A stretch of DNA of 64,000 nt from Gautieria morchelliformis (taxonomy: Eukaryota; Basidiomycota; Agaricomycetes; Gomphales; Gomphaceae): NCBI GenBank assembly GCA_015179125.1, contig WHVA01000170.1:143387-207386 (forward strand), read 5' to 3'. This document shows positions 47,759-60,190 of the stretch, piece after piece; position 1 is the first letter of the stretch; each line of letters starts with the position of its first letter. The position numbers and the translations under genes are program-made. The notes below the pieces were generated by a model, which searched no databases, was not told the DNA's origin, and worked only from the letters and a program-made list of their open reading frames with translations.

Positions 47759-49026
47759 TGTCAAGATTGGTTTTCAAGTGTTAATATCGTGTATTAGTGA
47801 ACACAGCGAATGCCCGATTAACTTGTGCGAATAAGTAGGCCGTCCGGTGAATAGGTGAACCGATGAATGTTCACGAAACAAGAGGGTTTGCCCAAACGGG
47901 GCTCGCCCTATCTACAGTCGTAGCGAAATAGCTCGCAGCACTTGACGACGTAACGTGCAAGATATCGCGGAAGGGCTGTCTAAGTTTCAACGGTCCCTTC
48001 GCTGGCGAAGGTGCTCCTTCAGAGCCCTTCGCCAACAGCTCAGAAAGTAGTTTGAAGGCTAAGGTAACGAAGATGAAGTATGATAACTCACCAGTGATGC
48101 CTAAGTCCTTGGCTGGTTGAAGATAGAAATCTTCAAGGGGAGGCTCAAGACGATGATCACAGCGAGGTCAAGTTTGCACAAGATGGACGATGTATGATAA
48201 TTGAACTGGGGAATATACATGCGAATGTAAACTACTTATATCTAATGCTCGTACGGTATCAGCGAATAGGAAAGAGGCCGCCACGAGTCAGGGTTGGATA
48301 GGGGTGCACAGTCATGATACTAAGGAGATGGAATAAACATACAATAGAGTGAGGGAGGGGTGCGAACATGAAAAGACGGAGAGTAAAGGTGGCGAAGGTA
48401 CTTGTGTACGAAACCATGTCTTGGGACCCGCATACATGTCACCCTACGGACTCTTCGTCCACTGGGTCGATCCCACATGACCTACAGAAGGAACGCTCTG
48501 CGAACATACTTTGGCCATACGAAAACCCAAAGGGGTTGGATTTAAGAAGATGATGGGGTTAGTGATGAATCATTACGCCGGGTAAATGGTATCGATCGTA
48601 TTTGATGGCGTGCCTTGTTGGTGAAATGTGCGAGCAGCAAATAGCGGTTCGGCGAAATGCGGTGAAGGGTGAACGGAGAGAACATAGAGGCGGCGTGGCC
48701 GAAGGGAGGGGCGAAGCTGAGCGAACACAGAGGAGGAGTAGTGAACGAGGGAACGGGGGTAACAAGGTGCAGGAAATACATAGGTCATGACAATCCAATT
48801 GTCAGAACACCATCGGAAGAGGGTCGAGCAGAGGAGGTGATAGGTCCAACAATGACTGCTAGGTTAGTCCGAAGATGTCGATCGCTTGTTGACGGCATAA
48901 CCATGGTCATTGTTGCGAATGGCGAGAATTGGTTGCCGAACAATGGCGATCGGAACGAACACGGAGATGGAGTGACAAATGGTAGGACAGAGCACCTGAA
49001 TTATGAGGAATAAACGCGTCATGACA
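47759..49026 (-). mobile_element. Solo-LTR-like element, copy 2 (1,268 bp)
   Basis: Inverted relative to copy 1 at 4279-5395. The ends are TG...CA, with the duplication TACAC at 47754-47758 and 49027-49031. Its insertion splits the copia polyprotein between integrase and RT. The GGCGAAGG hairpin is kept at 48004-48033. It is about 150 bp longer than copy 1. Confidence 0.85.
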
Positions 49027-49031
49027 TACAC

Positions 49032-51423
49032 TAGCTTACGAGGACATTGAGGACCATCAAGACAAATTATTCGAACAAGATTTATCCTCTCAAACTGATG
49101 GCATCAGTGATTATAACCTTGCCATCAGTACACTTTCGACCTCCGATCAAAACAAAGATAATGTGCTGCTGGATTTAAATCAGACCGAGCCTAGCAATGC
49201 AGATGAAGCCTTAAATGATCCTATGTGGAAAGCATCAATGGATAAAGAGTACAAGGTGCTACTCGACAAAGGTGTATGGGAAGTGGTTAAACCACCTCCT
49301 GGGGCAAATATTGTCGGAAATAGATGGGTGTTCCTCTGGAAACGCAATCCAGAAGGTGAACCCATTACACCTAGATCGAGGATGGTCGCCCAAGGCTTTA
49401 CACAAAGTTTTGGAGTCGACTACAATGAAACCTATGCACCTGTTGCTCGGATGACTTCCTTACGGATTATATGTGCCATTGTGGCCAGGAACAATTGGCC
49501 TATTCACCAAATGGATGTGGACAGTGCGTATTTGAATGCTACACTTCCAGAACCTATTTACATGAGACAGCCGTATGGATATGAGACCGGAGACAAAGAT
49601 GATGTCCTCCTGCTGAAGAAAGCACTTTACGGCCTCAAACAGTCTGGAAGGGAATGGTACAAACATCTGAGTGGTGAATTTCTCAAGTTAGGATTCACTA
49701 AATCAGCTTCGGATGGAGCTGTATTTTGCAGACGTGGACCGAGAGGGCATGCGATTATTGCAACGGCAGTGGACGACCTCACTATCACAGCTGAGAGTCA
49801 ACCAATCCTCGATGGAGTAAAGCATGACCTTGCCCAGATCTTCAGTATGAAAGATCTAGGTGAGATTCACTGGCTTTTGAACCTCAAAATAGAAAGAGAT
49901 TGGAATAACAAATCGATTGCAATATCACAAGCCGCATACATCCAGAAAATCATCAAAAAATTCAATCTGGATGATGCCAAAACATTTTCCACGCCTCTCA
50001 ACCCAGCCGTTAAATTATCCAGAGACCAATGCCCTTCTACAGATGAAGACAAGCAGAAGATGTCGAAAATTCCATACAGACAAGCGATAGGATCATTGAT
50101 GTGGGCAGCAGTAGCCACTCGACCGGACATTGCATTTGCAGTGTCATTACTTTCTCAATTCCTCGAAAACCCAGGTTTAAATCACTGGAATGCAGTCAAA
50201 CGTGTCTTTAAATATCTAAAAGGCACGATGGACTACAAATTGACACTTGGGAAGAATTGAGATGGCCTCATTGGGTATTCAGATGCGGATTGGGCTTCAC
50301 AAGAGCACAGGCACTCATACTCGGCTTATATTTTTCAGATTGATGGAGGGACAGTATCATGGAGTTGTCAAAAACAATCCATAGTAGCCCTATCATCAAC
50401 TGAAGCCGAATTCATTGCTCTGACTCATGCGAGCAAAGAAGCCTTATGGATGCGCCACTTTATTTCTGAAGTGTTCCAACCGCTGAATTATCCCATCAAA
50501 CTTTATTCAGACAATCAATCAGCCATTGCCATCGTCTATGGCACTCAACAACACATGAGGACCAAACATTTCGACATTAGATTATATTTCATTCGAGATA
50601 TAGTCGAAGATGGAGAAATTAAGCTTGTGTACCTACCAACGGAACACATGCTAGCCGATCTTCTCACTAAAGGTGTTACGACCGTTCATTTCCGACTTCC
50701 GACCCTCATCTCCACAATACCTTCCGCCCCTATGATATTTCCGCAACACATTCCGCCCCTCTGATATTTCCGACATTCCGCCCCTTGTACATTTCCCTTG
50801 TTCTTTCGACTCTATTACTTGGACCCACCGGACCCACCTTACCGTTCATCAAGACCATATGTCCGACCCTCCTTGTGTTTCATTGTCAGATATGTTTTCC
50901 CGACCCCTTGTTCTTTGCCATTGTTCTACCTTACCCTGAACCCCCCTTGTAGTCCCATTGTTCCCAATAGTTAGTTCCTACACATTGTTTACTCGACTTC
51001 CGCTTCCCCTGGAATTTTGCTTAGTACCATATCATTACCTGTTTCCCCAGCTCTTTGTATAAAAGCCTGTCATGTATGTCTCTTATTCTGAAATCAGATA
51101 ATCGCCTTCAATACTTGATTTCCTTCGCTCCATCTCCTGTTCTTAGCACAGCGAGTCTAGCAAGATCTCAGTCTCTCTCCGCCTTCCGTCTTCTGCCATC
51201 TGCCTCAGTTCCGACTGAAGTTCCAACCAAACCTTTGGTTCAGTACTTTCCGACCTCCGACTCAGTTCCGAAATACTTAGGACAATAGTTCATTGGGGGT
51301 GCAACTTACAAGTTGAAGCCGCTGTCCTTTCCAGTTCCGACTTAGCGGAAATCTCGATACGTAACAAAAGGACTTCCTAGTCCTAGAGTGAGAATCCTCA
51401 ACGAGAGAATCGGAATATATTAA
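49032..51423 (+). pseudogene. Copia reverse transcriptase and RNase H, decayed
   Basis: The frame resumes after the solo LTR. RT motifs: NRWVFLWKRNPEGEPI, ARMTSLRIICAIVARNN, QMDVDSAYLNATL, LLKKALYGLKQSGREWY, the catalytic segment TAVDDLTI (AVDD where YVDD is usual), SMKDLGEIHWLLNLKI and TRPDIAFAVSLLSQFL. A TGA at 50258 precedes RNase H: GYSDADWAS, ALSSTEAEFIAL, LYSDNQSAI, RTKHFDIR, MLADLLTKG. The frame is interrupted at 50673 by a gypsy solo LTR and resumes at 51372 to end in TAA at 51421-51423, one purine tract before the 3' LTR. Confidence 0.88.
50674..51366 (+). mobile_element. Gypsy solo LTR (693 bp) inside the copia element
   Basis: Begins TGTTACGACCG and ends CGATACGTAACA, with the duplication AAAGG at 50669-50673 and 51367-51371. 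It is the same length and family as the LTR at 53542-54234. It carries TATAAAA near 51057. Confidence 0.92.
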
Positions 51424-51436
51424 GCTTGAGGGGGTG
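51424..51436 (+). promoter_or_regulatory. Polypurine tract of the copia element
   Basis: The purine-rich run GCTTGAGGGGGTG lies between the stop codon and the 3' LTR, where plus-strand DNA synthesis is primed. Confidence 0.7.
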
Positions 51437-52308
51437 TGTTGGGTGCATTTATACTCCTGCACCAAAATCAAGCATAATGTATTCGATTTATTGTATGGTG
51501 TTTCAATCTCTTCTCACATTGTTCTTGTACCATGCATTCACTTCTCTGCTTATTTTCGAAATTTTCCAGTCCCTCCCTACCTCTCCATTTCATTCTGTTA
51601 TTTCTATTTTCACAGGCGGCTGCACCCAGCGGAGTTTAAAATGACTTCGACGCGCGAGCCCTTGGGCGCTAAAGGGCCGGGTGCACGTATATGTTAGCAA
51701 CTAGGGGCTATGGCAGGGAAGGTTCAGTAGAGTTCTTAGAAAGCTAGAATCAAATACACTCTCTCAGTGAATTTATTGTCACTGAGAGAGGAGTACAATC
51801 CTGTCTCAGAAGGCATATACGTGCACCCGGCCCTTTAGCGCCCAAGGGCTCGCGCGTCGAAGTCATTTTAAACTCCGCTGGGTGCAGCCGCCTGTGAAAA
51901 TAGAAATAACAGAGTAGAATGGAGAGATAGGGAGTGACTGGAAAATTTCGAAAATAAGCAGAGAAATGGATGCATGGTACAAGAACAGTGTGAGAAACAA
52001 TTGGAAACACCACACAATAAATTGAACATATTATGCTTGATTTTGGTGCAGGAGCATAAATGCACCCAACAGTATATGCATTCTGAGACAGAATAATACT
52101 CCTCTCCCAGTGACAATAAATTCACTGAGAGAGGCGAGTAGTATCTTTTATATTTCCATAGCATGTTGACTGAAAATCATGTAGTACATTTGATTCTAGG
52201 TATTGTATTAATATAACAGTGACAATAAATTCACTGAGAGAGTACATTTGATTCTATCTTTCTAAGAACTCTACCGAACCTTCCTGCCATAACCTCAAGT
52301 TGCTAACA
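51437..52308 (+). repeat. 3' LTR of the copia element, split by an inverted LTR
   Basis: The parts 51437-51691 and 52077-52308 total 487 bp and match the 488-bp 5' LTR. The interruption is the inverted solo LTR 51692-52071 plus its duplicated target. Confidence 0.9.
51692..52071 (-). mobile_element. Inverted copia solo LTR (380 bp)
   Basis: The same LTR family in opposite orientation, with the duplication GTATA at 51687-51691 and 52072-52076. It lacks the roughly 108-bp internal block present in the 488-bp LTRs, so it represents an older or sister subfamily. Confidence 0.9.
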
Positions 52309-53541
52309 GCGGAAGCGGAAATGCTCCGGGACATCCGGAGGCAGTACCAGAATGGAGAGAAGGAGGAGTCGGTGGTGAAGGCGGTGGAGGAACTTCGGAA
52401 AGGGCACTCACGGTCTGTACGGGAAGCGGAATGGTCGGAACATGATGGACTGCTCCACTTCAGAGGCAAGGTCTATGTTCCAGGTGGGGCGGACCTCCGC
52501 CACTGCATCGTGTCCCAGCACCATGACACACGGGTCGCTGGGCATGCTGGCAGGTGGAAGATGCTGGAGTTAGTGGCTCGGAACTACTGGTGGCCTCAGA
52601 TGTCCCACTACATTGGACAGTACGTGAAGACATGTGACCTTTGTCTCTGAACCAAAGCGCAACAACATCCGCCCGTCGGAGAACTTGTTCCGCTCCCGTT
52701 CCCGAATCCCGCTGGGACACCATCAGTGTTGACTTCATCGTTGAACTCCCAGAGTCTCATGGCTACGACGCGATCATGAATGTGGTGGACTCGGTAAGCA
52801 AGGTGTCCCACTTCATTCCGACGCACACGGCGATCACAGCCCTCGGAGCGGCCCGCCTGTTCCTTGCACATGTCTGGAAGTTGCATGGGCTCCCGGAGCA
52901 AGTTGTTTCTGACCGAGGTCCACAGTTTGTCGTGGAACTGACTCGGGAGCTCTACCGCCTGCTCGGCATAAAGCTGGCTACCACCACAGCGTACCATCCA
53001 CAGGGTGACGGACAGATGGAACGGGTCAATCAGGAGTTGGAGCAATATCTCCGCCTCTTTGTCAATGAGAGGCAGGATGGCTGGGATGAGTTACTTCCAC
53101 TGGCGGAATTCCAATACAACAACCATGTACATTCTGCCACACAACAGACTCCCTTCATGCTTGACTCCGGACGACACCTGTGGATGGGCTTCGAACCACG
53201 CCAGGCTGAGTCCCGACTCGAGACGGTCAATGAGTTCCGAGACCGCATGGACTCACTTTCACTGTCGGATGGGAACACGTTCATGGTGCAAACATGGACT
53301 TGGAACTCCATTTGCGCCGCTTTCAAGACCATTTGCTCCAGGCCCTCGAAATCACGCGCCTTCGGTTTCCCTTTCCTGCTAGGACCCTGCTTCCCCCTCT
53401 CCTCCCAGTTGATCTCGTGCTCGGTCAGTCTTGGTTGTAAATGTATTGAGAGTGCGCGGCCGCTTGTTGCCTGACGGCATGGCATATTCATGCTGATGAA
53501 CCCCTGGGTGGGTGGATGTTTGGGTATCTGTGTCAGTGAGG
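52309..53541 (+). pseudogene. Gypsy element B, second part: integrase and decayed tail
   Basis: Continues gypsy B after the copia insertion. The zinc-binding domain HHDTRVAGHAGRWKMLELVA...CDLC is followed by a TGA at 52648. After a shift of frame near 52,660-52,700 comes the core: DTISVDFIVELPESHGYDAI, VVSDRGPQFVVELTREL and HPQGDGQMERVNQELEQYL, giving D, D, E. The tail after FRDRMDSLSLS (53270) no longer looks like integrase. It instead has an open minus-strand frame (53030-53713) with a charged helical stretch. Confidence 0.82.
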
Positions 53542-54234
53542 TGTTACGACCGTTCATTTCCGACTTCCGACCCTCAGTTCCGCCACTCCTTCCGCCCCTC
53601 CAATAGTTCCGCCACACGTTCCGCCCCTCCGACATTTCCGCCATTCCGCCCCTTGTACATTTCCCTTGTTTTTTCGACTCTATTACTCGGACCCACCGGA
53701 CCCACCTCGCCATCCATCAAAAGCACACATCCGGTCACCCTTGTAGTTCGTTGTCAGATATGTTTTCCCGACCCCTTGTTCTTTGCCATTGTTCTACCTT
53801 ACCCTGAACCCCCCTTGTAGTTCCATTGTTCCCAATTAGTTAGTTCCCACACATTGTACTCGACTTCCGCCTCCTCCGGAATTTGCTTAGTACAACACCA
53901 TTACTTGTTGCTCTGCGCTTTGTATAAAAACCCCCTCATGTATGTCTGTTATTCTGCAATCAGATAATCACCTTCGATACTTGATTTCCTTCGCTCCATC
54001 TCCTGTTCTTAGCACAGCGAGTCTAGCAAGATCTCAGTCTCTCTCTCAGCTTTCCGTCTTCCGCTTTCCACCTCAGTTCCGACACAAGTTCCGACCAAAC
54101 CTCTGGTCCAGTACTTTCCGACTTCCGGCTCATTTCCGAAATACCTAGGACGATAGTTCATTGGGGGCGCAACCTATAAGTTGAAGCCGCTGTCCTTTCC
54201 AGTTCCGACTTAGTGGAAATCTCGATACGTAACA
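53542..54234 (+). repeat. 5' LTR of the chromovirus (693 bp)
   Basis: Starts TGTTACGACCG and ends CGATACGTAACA, with TATAAAA at 53923-53929. Confidence 0.92.
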
Positions 54235-54267
54235 GTATTATCTGATTCCCACCCGATAACTATCACT

Positions 54268-55620
54268 ATGCCTCCTCGTACCACAGCTACTTCAGCTCGA
54301 GCAGGAGCTGTCGAAGCTCTCTCTTATTTTGGCAGTCTTAGATCCGCAGTACCAAGGCACGCGGAACCCTCCAGCAGCTCTCGTGCCGACGATGAGCTTT
54401 CCGATGCTTTTCCGCAACGTTTCGAAGAAGTTCCCGACGCTAATCCCGACGACAATCCCGACTACGACGGGAATTCGACGAGTAGCAGCGGCGAACAAAC
54501 AGCAGCGTCATTCCGACGCCCAGCTCCACCACCACCACCTCCACCAGGACCACCTCCAGGCGGCCCTCATGGCGGCCCACCCGCGGCCCCCAGGCGGTCC
54601 TCCCGGTGGTCCTCCACCTCCAATTCCACCTCAGATTCCCGCCAACCCAGTTCCGCCCGCGCCAGTTCCGGATCTTGCACAAGCCATCGCCATGCTAGCC
54701 GGACAACTCCAGCGCCCGGCCCAAGCACCACCACGCCCCAAGACAAAGGTCCGCGAACCAGATCAGTTCGACGGTTCCGACCCCAAGAAGCTCCAGCCAT
54801 TTCTGGTCCAGCTTCAACTCAATTTCCGTGATCGTCCTGACGCCTTTCCCGACGACGAACGAAAGGTCAATTATGCCCTTTCCTATCTCCGAGGCACAGC
54901 GCTCGACTATTTCGAACCCGCCCTCATGGATCCGTTCGCTCTCGTCGACTGGGCCGACGATTACCCCAATTTCATTTCCGAACTCCGCAGCAACTTCGGA
55001 CCATTTGATATGGAAGCCGATGCGGAAAATGAACTCGATAAGCTTCGCATGAAAGACACTCATAAGATAGCTAAATATATCGTCACGTTTCAGCAGCTCG
55101 CTCCTCGAGTCCAATGGGGAGAAGCCGCACTCCGACACCAGTTTTACATGGGCTTGCCATCCCGCATCAAGGATGAAATTCCCGCGTCGGAAAACCCGCC
55201 ACCCTTACCGACCTCCGCAACCTCGCCCAATCCATCGATTCGCGCTACTGGGAAAGACATCCGAGATGCTCGCGAAACTTCCACCCAGAGCAAGAACGAC
55301 AAGTCTTCCGACAAGAAGTCTGGTAAAGACAAGAAGAAGACTAATTCCGGAAACACCAACTCCGGAAACAACAACAACAACAGTTCCGGATCCAACTCCG
55401 GCAACCGGAACAACAACACACACCCCTCGGAACAACCAGGCCTCTGGTTCCAACACCAATGCCCGGAAGAGCACCCCGGATCTTTCCGACAAACTTGGGA
55501 AGGACGGAAAACTAACCCCTGTAGAACGCCAGCGTCGCATGGACAACAACCTTTGCCTCTTCTGTGGCAAAGGAGGTCACGTGCTCGCGACTGCACCGCG
55601 CTTCCGCCTCCGCTGCTAAG
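54268..55620 (+). pseudogene. Chromovirus Gag with frameshifts
   Basis: ATG at 54268 (MPPRTTATSARAGAVEALSY). After an acidic Ser-rich start and a Pro/Gly run, the frame shifts near 54,500-54,600 into the one encoding the capsid part: VREPDQFDGSDPKKLQPFLV, YALSYLRGTALDYFEP and AENELDKLRMKDTHKIAKYI then VTFQQLA. Two more shifts near 55,180-55,480 lead to an Asn/Ser/Lys-rich linker and the knuckle-like CLFCGKGGH near 55555. The product assembles virus-like particles. This copy cannot make it. Confidence 0.75.
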
Positions 55621-55842
55621 GCCAAGGGCGCGCAGCAAAGACGGAAGAGAAATCCGAAGCGGTTCCCGCTGCGGATTCAAAAAAATAGTCAGCAGTCCTC
55701 CGGCCTCCGCACGAGCTGAGGGCTGTGTTGACCCCATTCGTGCGACAAACGAGGTTAAACTCAACGCATCCGCTCTTTCGTCCTCCGACTCTCTCTCTGT
55801 TCCGCTCACTTCCGACACCATTTCCGCACCCCGTTTACAGCA

Positions 55843-56237
55843 TTGGTCGACTCCGGTTCGACTCATTGTTTCCTCGATTCCGACTTTGTTTTGAAACATA
55901 AACTTCCGACCCGCAACATTCCGACTATTCCGCTCCGCCTTTTCGACGGGTCTTCCAACAGGGAATTTCCCAAGTTGTGGATCTGTCTATCCGTTTCGCT
56001 ACTGGGGACAACCATGAAGTTACGTTTTACGTTACTCCGCTAGATGCTAGCTGTTCCGTTGTACTAGGACACAATTGGCTCACCCGATATAATCCGTCGA
56101 TTAACTGGGCATTGGGTCAAATACAGTTCCGTACCCCGGATCAACTTCCGTCTATTCCGACGTCTCCGCAAAGATGGCTCAGGCCTCTTCTGCAACTCCG
56201 CTCGTGGATTCAGTTCCGCACTCCGGTCCCGCTTTAG
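55843..56237 (+). pseudogene. Chromovirus aspartic protease
   Basis: The catalytic motif VDSGSTHCFLDSDFV is in the frame starting at 55843. After a shift near 55,975, SIRFATGDNHEVTFYV and CSVVLGHNWLTRYNPSINW complete the retropepsin fold. Confidence 0.75.
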
Positions 56238-56395
56238 CACCTCCCCCTCGAAGCTCCTCGAATTGCGCTCGTTTCCGCCACCGCTTTCCGCGTATTGCAA
56301 CGGCAAGAGATACGACCGTTTTCCAGCTTCACCTCTCCGATTCGGCTTCAGTCAAGGCTCGTTCCGCCTCGACTTCCGCTCCGGTCGACATGAGC

Positions 56396-57653
56396 TCAGT
56401 TCCGGAAGAATATCGTGACTTCCCGGACGTGTTCAATAAGGCCAAAGCCGACAAACCTGCTGAACATCGACCTTACGACTTGAAGATAGATTTGGAAGAA
56501 GGAGCATCTCCGCCCCTTGGACGATCTACTCCTTTCGCAAAGTGAACTCCTAACTCTCCGCGAGTTCGTCGATGAACATCTCAACATGGGCTTTATCCGC
56601 CCTCGCTGTCTCCGCACGGCGCTCCGGTCCTTTCGTCAAGAAGAAGGATGGATCTCTCCGCCTCTGCGTCGATTTCCGCGGACTCAATGCCCTCACTAAA
56701 AAGGACAAATATCCGCTTCCGCGCATTTCCGACTTACTCGACACTCCCCGCAGGGCGAAATCTACACCAAAATTGACCTCCGGCACGCTTATCACCTTGT
56801 CCGCATCCGGGAAGGTGACGAGTGGAAAACCACTTCCGCACCCGCTACGGTGCTTTTGAGTGGATGTCATGCCTTTTGGTCTAACCAATGCTCCCGCCGC
56901 TTTTCAGCGATTCATGAACGACGTATTTTCCGACCTCCTCGATGTATGCGTTCTAGTCTACATTGACGACATCCTCATTTATTCCGACACACCGGAAAAA
57001 CATCGGGAACATGTCCGCGAAGTACTCCGCCGCCTACGCAAACACCACTCTACGCAAAAGCAGAGAAATGCGAATGGCATCGCGACACGGTCGAATACCT
57101 CGGCTACATCCTCTCTCCAACAGGTCTTACCATGGCAGAGGATAAGGTCAAGGCAATTCAAGAATGGCCGGAACCCCGACGTGTTAAGGATGTGCAGTCT
57201 ATCCTTGGCTTCGCCAACTTTTACCGGTGTTTCATTTATAACCTTTCCGACATTACTGTTCCGCTCACGCGTCTCACCAGGAAGGGTGCCCCATGGAATT
57301 TCACTCCGGAATGCCGTTCCGCATTTGAAGATCTCAAATCGGCCTTCACTACGGCTCCCATACTCGGTTTCTGAATTCCTGACACCCAACTTGTACTCGA
57401 AACCGACGCTTCCGACTATGCGCTAGCCGCCATTCTTTCCATCATTTCCCCCGACGACGGAGAAATTCATCTGATCGCCTTTCATTCCCGCACCTTTTCC
57501 GCCCCGGAACTCAACTACGACGTCCACGATAAGGAACTACTTGCGATTTTCAAAGCCTTCAAAATTTGGAGACACTACCTCGAAGGTCCAGCCTATCCGA
57601 TCAACGTTGTAACGGATCATAAGAACCTTAAGTATTTTGCGACTACTAAGATT
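56396..57653 (+). pseudogene. Chromovirus reverse transcriptase and RNase H
   Basis: Begins EEYRDFPDVFNKAKADKPAE, then frameshifts near 56,515, 56,745 and 57,045. Motifs: [38 protein letters not shown], catalytic [13 protein letters not shown], and the thumb [15 protein letters not shown]. RNase H has [30 protein letters not shown] and VVTDHKNLKYF after a TGA at 57372. Confidence 0.82.
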
Positions 57654-59333
57654 TTGACTCGCCGTCAAGTCCGCTGGTCTGAATATCTCTCACAGTTCAA
57701 CATGGTGATCCACTTCTGCCCTGGAAAGCTCGGAGCAAAACCCGATGCGCTCACTAGACGTTGGGACGTCTACCCAAAAGAGGGAAGTAGCGACTATGCC
57801 AGCGTTAATCCGCACAATTTCCGCCCAGTATTTTCCACTGAGCAACTGGCATCGTCCCTGCGTGCCACAGCATTGCAGTTTCCGCTACTCCGCACCTCAA
57901 TTATTATGGACACCGAGTCTCTCCATTCCGACATCCGTTCCGCACTCTGTTCCGACCCCACCTCCGCAGCCCACGTCGATGACCCCACCAGTCCTGGATG
58001 GTCCCTCGATTCCGATGGATTTCTCCGGTACAAGTCCCGGATTTACATTCCGGATACCAACGATCTACGACTTCGCGTGCTCCAGCAAAGCCACGATCAT
58101 CCGCTCTCGGGACACCAAGGCCAAAACAAAACCCTCGACATAATCCAATGTACCTACACTTGGCCCCTCCTCCACACGATGGTCCAAGACTACTGCAAGT
58201 CATGAACCACCTGTATGCGAGCCAAGCCTCAATGTCACAAACCCTACGGCCTCCTGAAGCAACTTCCGATCCCGGAACAACCCTGGAATTCGATATCCAT
58301 GGATTTCATTGAGAAACTTCCTAAGTCATCTGGCTATGATACCATTCTAGTGATCGTTGACCGCCTCACAAAGCAGTCCATCTTTATTCCGACCTACGAC
58401 ACCATAACTTCCGCCCAGCTCGCACAGCTCTTTGTGCTCCACGTATTTTCCAAGCACGGAATCCCTTCCCATGTCACTTCCGACCGTGGATCAGAATTCA
58501 TGTCATCCTTTTTCCGCACGCTCGGCAAGGCTCTCGACATGAAGCTCCACTTCACTTCCGGTTATCATCCTGAAGGAGACGGACAAACGGAACATACTAA
58601 TCAGACCCTTGAGCAGTATCTCCGCGTCTATTGCAACTACCAACATAGCAATTGGTCTGACCTTCTTCCGCTCGCGGAATTTGCCTACAACAACGCGCCT
58701 TCCGCCACCACCGGAATTTCACCCTTTTACGCCAACAAGGGCTACCACCCGAATCTCGCCATCCACCCCGAACGCGACCTCGCCTCTGCAAGAGCCCGAG
58801 ATTTCGTTGTGGAACTTGACGACCTTCACCAGCACCTCCGAGAGAACATTGCCGCTGCCCAGAACAGATATCAAACTTCCGCCGATCGGAAACGCCTTCC
58901 GCAACCGGCATTCGAGATAGGCGACAAAGTCTTCGTCAAAGCTGAAAACTTCCGCACTACTCGCCCCTCGAAGAAGCTCTCTGAAAAATACCTTGGCCCT
59001 TACGAGATCACCGCTAAGGCCGGCAGTCGTTCTTTCACCCTCAGACTTACTGACAATATGCGCGCAGTACATCCAATATTCCATGTCTCTATGCTTGAGC
59101 CACCAGTTCCGAACACAATTCCGAATCGAGAACAACCTCCGCCTCTGCCAGTCGTCATCGATGGAGAACCGGAATATGAGATCTCGGAAATTCTCAACTC
59201 CAAGCTCGAGAGACCATACCGCTGCCAACTCCAATACCTAGTCAAGTGGGCAGGCTATGAAAACACCAACGAAGAGACCTCGTGGATTTCCGCCATGGAA
59301 CTAGACCACGCCTCTGACCTCGTCTTGTCATAA
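57654..59333 (+). pseudogene. Chromovirus integrase with chromodomain
   Basis: RNase H end (RQVRWSEYLSQF; KPDALTRRWD), then the zinc-binding H/H pair HDHPLSGHQGQNKT. A TGA at 58203 replaces the first Cys of the following Cys pair. The core is open from 58215: SISMDFIEKLPKSSGYDTIL, VTSDRGSEFMSSFFRTLG, HPEGDGQTEHTNQTLEQYL. The GPY/F-like region KYLGPYEITAKAGSRSF leads to a chromodomain near the end: YEISEILNSKLERPYRCQLQ, YLVKWAGYENTNEETSW. Stop at 59331-59333. In chromoviruses this module guides insertion to methylated-histone chromatin. A single TGA separates it from RT. Confidence 0.88.
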
Positions 59334-60190
59334 TCCTATTCCAAAACACTACTATCAGTTTACTTTACCTATCCAATCCTTCCTACCCACAACACACACG
59401 TGCCACTGATCACCAGCCTTTCCCCTCGAACACACACACATCCACATGACACCCCACAACGTTCCCATTGCCCTGTCGACTCGACCCTGACCCAATGCCC
59501 GCGGATCCACTCAACCCGAGTCACAGCCCGAGCCCGAGGGACGCTGACCCACGGAGGAACTGGTCGTTGAGCCACACATCTACATATCTTCCATGTTACC
59601 TTCTTCACTAATTCACAACCCATATTTCTGATGCTTATGACTACCTACACCACTTCCCATTCGATAGATCAATCCCCTAGCTACCGCTGCCTCCGGACCA
59701 CCGTACTTCCGAGTCCAGACACCCTAGTCGGCCCATACGTTCCCCCTCCACTCTTCGCGCCGCAGCACACCTCGTAGCTAGTTAAATAGTTCAACGTGTG
59801 TATACAGTCTCTAGTCAAATTAGAACTCACCTTTCGAAGCTATTTGGAATCTTACGACACATACACCTGCGTAGTTTTCACTAAAGAGCATACACACCTT
59901 GTGTTTACTCTATCTGTCTGCATTTACGACCCCACTCGATTCGACTTCGAGCTGAAGTCTGAATCTACATCTGCCTCATCATCAACCGCTCTTAATCTTC
60001 ACACGTCTCTGATTTCCACAAGTCTTATCCTGATAAACCTGGCCCCATTTCCGCGTCTTAGTCATTTCCGACCTCATTTCCGATACCCCATTGTTTTCTT
60101 ACAGTTCTCAAGTCATTGGTCAAATCCGATTAATATTCCGTTACGCTATTTTCGGACACTTCAAGAAATTATCTACAAGTCTTTCAACAC
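59334..60190. other. Noncoding spacer inside the chromovirus
   Basis: No motif-bearing frame on either strand. It separates the end of pol from the stop codon of the antisense gene and may hold its 3' untranslated region. Confidence 0.5.

Larger units (their letters stand above)
44708..52308 (+). mobile_element. Ty1/copia retrotransposon with three nested insertions
   Basis: The 5' LTR is 44708-45195 and the 3' LTR is 51437-52308 (split). The element is flanked by the duplication GCGGA at 44703-44707 and 52309-52313 inside gypsy B. Removing the nested insertions with their duplications leaves about 5.25 kb, the normal copia size. Domain order Gag, protease, integrase, RT, RNase H is the copia order. 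The frame carries TGA stops at 46744, 46930 and 50258. Comparing the LTRs by eye gives about eight differences in 488 bp. Confidence 0.93.

Noticed and set aside
54292-55899. Minus-strand frames over the chromovirus Gag (up to 251 codons)
   Set aside because: No domain, start context or intron. Unlike the 60-61 kb antisense gene, they overlap sense coding sequence.
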